Positions 62,862 to 64,000 of a stretch of DNA of 64,000 nt are shown here, one piece after another. Below the pieces are notes generated by a model. It had not been told where the DNA came from. It did not search any database and saw only the letters and a list, made by a program, of their open reading frames with translations. The position numbers and the translations under genes were made by a program. How positions within the stretch are numbered: the stretch's first letter is position 1; the number at the start of each line of letters is the position of its first letter. This stretch comes from a candidate division KSB1 bacterium (GTDB taxonomy: Bacteria > Zhuqueibacterota > Zhuqueibacteria > Residuimicrobiales > Krinioviventaceae). The stretch lies in contig JAXHMJ010000005.1 of NCBI GenBank assembly GCA_034521575.1, positions 1,302,001 through 1,366,000 on the forward strand, read 5' to 3'.

Positions 62862-64000
62862 TTATTCTGGTTTTGGAAGCTCAAGTTTTTCTTTTTTTAT
62901 GATTGAGTCGAGTGGTATGTTTAGTGTGAGTGCGCCAAGGTGGTGTTCAGGTGATATTTGTATCTGGTTTCCTGGTGGTCCGTAACTGACTGAAGCCACA
63001 TATCCCTGTTCATGGTTCATCTCCCTTGTATCTCCATACATTGTTCCTGCTGCTGCGTCTTCCATCTCGTTTGTTACGTCTTCTCCGTTTTGTAGTGATG
63101 TTGTTACTTCTGATAACCCTCCTGCTCTTCTTGGTGTTCCAAGATCTCCTCTGTTTATTCTTGCGAATCCTTTGCTTGTGTGTTCCCCGTCTGGTATGGA
63201 ATTTGCATCAGAGCCGTTTACAGAAGGACTGTAGGTTGATATCAGTACCATGTAATCATAATCTTGTAGTATGTTTCCTGCCATGAAGTTACCTACAATA
63301 TAGCTTTCCTCAGCGCCATTATTTGCTTCTATATATACCGAGTCTGCCTCTGCCCTTGTTTGCAGTCTTATCAGGTTGTCTGTTGATTCTGGCACCTTGT
63401 CTATTAGCCAGTCTAAATTCTCCTGTGTGACTGGAAAGCCATCCGTGTTTGAAGTATTCACGTAGACTGTCCTTAGTGTTCCTTTTGGGAGTTCTTCGCC
63501 ATACTTTTTTTCCGGGTCCCATATCTTATTCTGAACATAAGTTTCTCTGTCGCTGTCCCCGTATACGCCGTGTGCGTTTATCACGAGAGCCATCTGCTCG
63601 TCGTTTTTCCAGGCTACTGGAACTGCTTTCAAAGGCGTGTCTTTAAGAAGTGAGTCAAGGTTCATGTCTTCTGTTCCTATGTCAAGGTCCCATTCTGTCA
63701 TCATTCGTCCGCCGCTGGAATCTGTTTGCATTTTGTATTGTCCTGGCGCAACCTGTATTGCAACCCTGCCATTCTCATCTGTTGTTATAGCGTAGTCTCC
63801 GAACATGACGTCAAGCGCCTTTACAAGCTCTTTGTTTATTGGGTCTTTGAAGGTTGCTGTGATGTCTGCTTCTGGTTCTACGCTGACTCGAACGTTTGCT
63901 TCACTGTACGCACCTGAAAAATCGCTTACGCGGATGGTTATGTCTGAGTGTCCGCTTTGGTCTTTTGCAAGGCTTTCTAAGGTTAGTTTTCCATCTTCGA
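62862..64000 (-). CDS. large surface protein, C-terminal part (incomplete at window end)
   Basis: The minus-strand frame stays open to the window edge, so the gene continues outside; the visible part has ~378 residues. The first residues (LTLESLAKDQSGHSDITIRV, then SDFSGAYSEANVRVSVEPEA) look like a VCBS/cadherin-like Ig repeat. Next is a carboxypeptidase-regulatory-like segment (ITTDENGRVAIQVAPGQYKM). The rest is not recognised. It converges on the Cys-rich gene with 14 bases between stop codons. Probably same foreign origin. Confidence 0.62.
   Translation of the reverse strand, partial: EDGKLTLESLAKDQSGHSDITIRVSDFSGAYSEANVRVSVEPEADITATFKDPINKELVKALDVMFGDYAITTDENGRVAIQVAPGQYKMQTDSSGGRMMTEWDLDIGTEDMNLDSLLKDTPLKAVPVAWKNDEQMALVINAHGVYGDSDRETYVQNKIWDPEKKYGEELPKGTLRTVYVNTSNTDGFPVTQENLDWLIDKVPESTDNLIRLQTRAEADSVYIEANNGAEESYIVGNFMAGNILQDYDYMVLISTYSPSVNGSDANSIPDGEHTSKGFARINRGDLGTPRRAGGLSEVTTSLQNGEDVTNEMEDAAAGTMYGDTREMNHEQGYVASVSYGPPGNQIQISPEHHLGALTLNIPLDSIIKKEKLELPKPE

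Overview
The window looks like a chromosome fragment of an FCB-superphylum bacterium (Calditrichota/KSB1/Ignavibacteria-like; the exact phylum cannot be fixed from sequence alone). Evidence is type IX secretion (T9SS) C-terminal sorting domains, a large C25 gingipain/PorU-like peptidase, Wza/Wzz/Wzi/Wzx exopolysaccharide genes and menaquinone genes, in a roughly 50% GC background. The last 3.3 kb differ in gene style and codon use (T-ending codons, Cys-rich surface protein) and look like DPANN-archaeal or otherwise foreign sequence; they may be a chimeric join.

Layout. (1) 1-11.4 kb: sigma-54 activator, small FN3/T9SS-tail protein, then a tightly packed exopolysaccharide operon (Wza, Wzz, hexapeptide acyltransferase, Wzi, two Wzx flippases, methyltransferase, glycosyltransferase). 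(2) 11.5-17.4 kb, minus strand: two different glutamate dehydrogenases flanking a zinc-ribbon protein and a receiver + PEP/pyruvate-binding-domain protein. (3) 17.6-26.4 kb: a second, AT-richer polysaccharide block (sulfotransferase, membrane protein, five glycosyltransferases, WecA-like initiating transferase) with several single-base frameshifts. (4) 26.5-32.1 kb: C25 peptidase in two frames. (5) 32.5-40.5 kb: a VTE5/VTE6-like fused polyprenol kinase, then a self-regulated lipid/outer-membrane export operon (wHTH regulator, membrane protein, LolA-like protein, outer-membrane barrel, DUF6713-like protein, MMPL/RND transporter).

(6) 40.5-50.4 kb is the most interesting part. Imperfect palindromes with R''/R' core-like ends (RYYYAAC ... 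GTTRRRY) and extrahelical bases follow nearly every gene or gene pair, all genes point the same way, and several stop codons lie inside the 5' core. This is the architecture of an integron cassette array, here without a visible integrase (a CALIN). Cargo is an ORF pair with DUF5677, higBA, a RelE/HTH pair, a VapBC-like pair, a decayed HigB, a GH29 alpha-L-fucosidase, two Tat-signal sulfatases and a nucleotidyltransferase toxin-antitoxin-like pair. Fucosidase plus two sulfatases as successive cassettes would be a mobile module for sulfated, fucose-rich polysaccharide degradation.

(7) 51-58.9 kb: housekeeping genes (peptidase T, DUF218-like protein, dicarboxylate symporter, sugar nucleotidylyltransferase, menaquinone methyltransferase and prenyltransferase, CPBP protease) and a hendecad-repeat coiled-coil protein with a decayed paralogue. 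(8) 59.2-60.6 kb: six copies of a 254-bp tandem repeat rich in hairpins. (9) 60.67-64 kb: two convergent foreign-looking surface-protein genes, the first lacking its 5' end exactly at the junction. No rRNA, tRNA or CRISPR was recognised.
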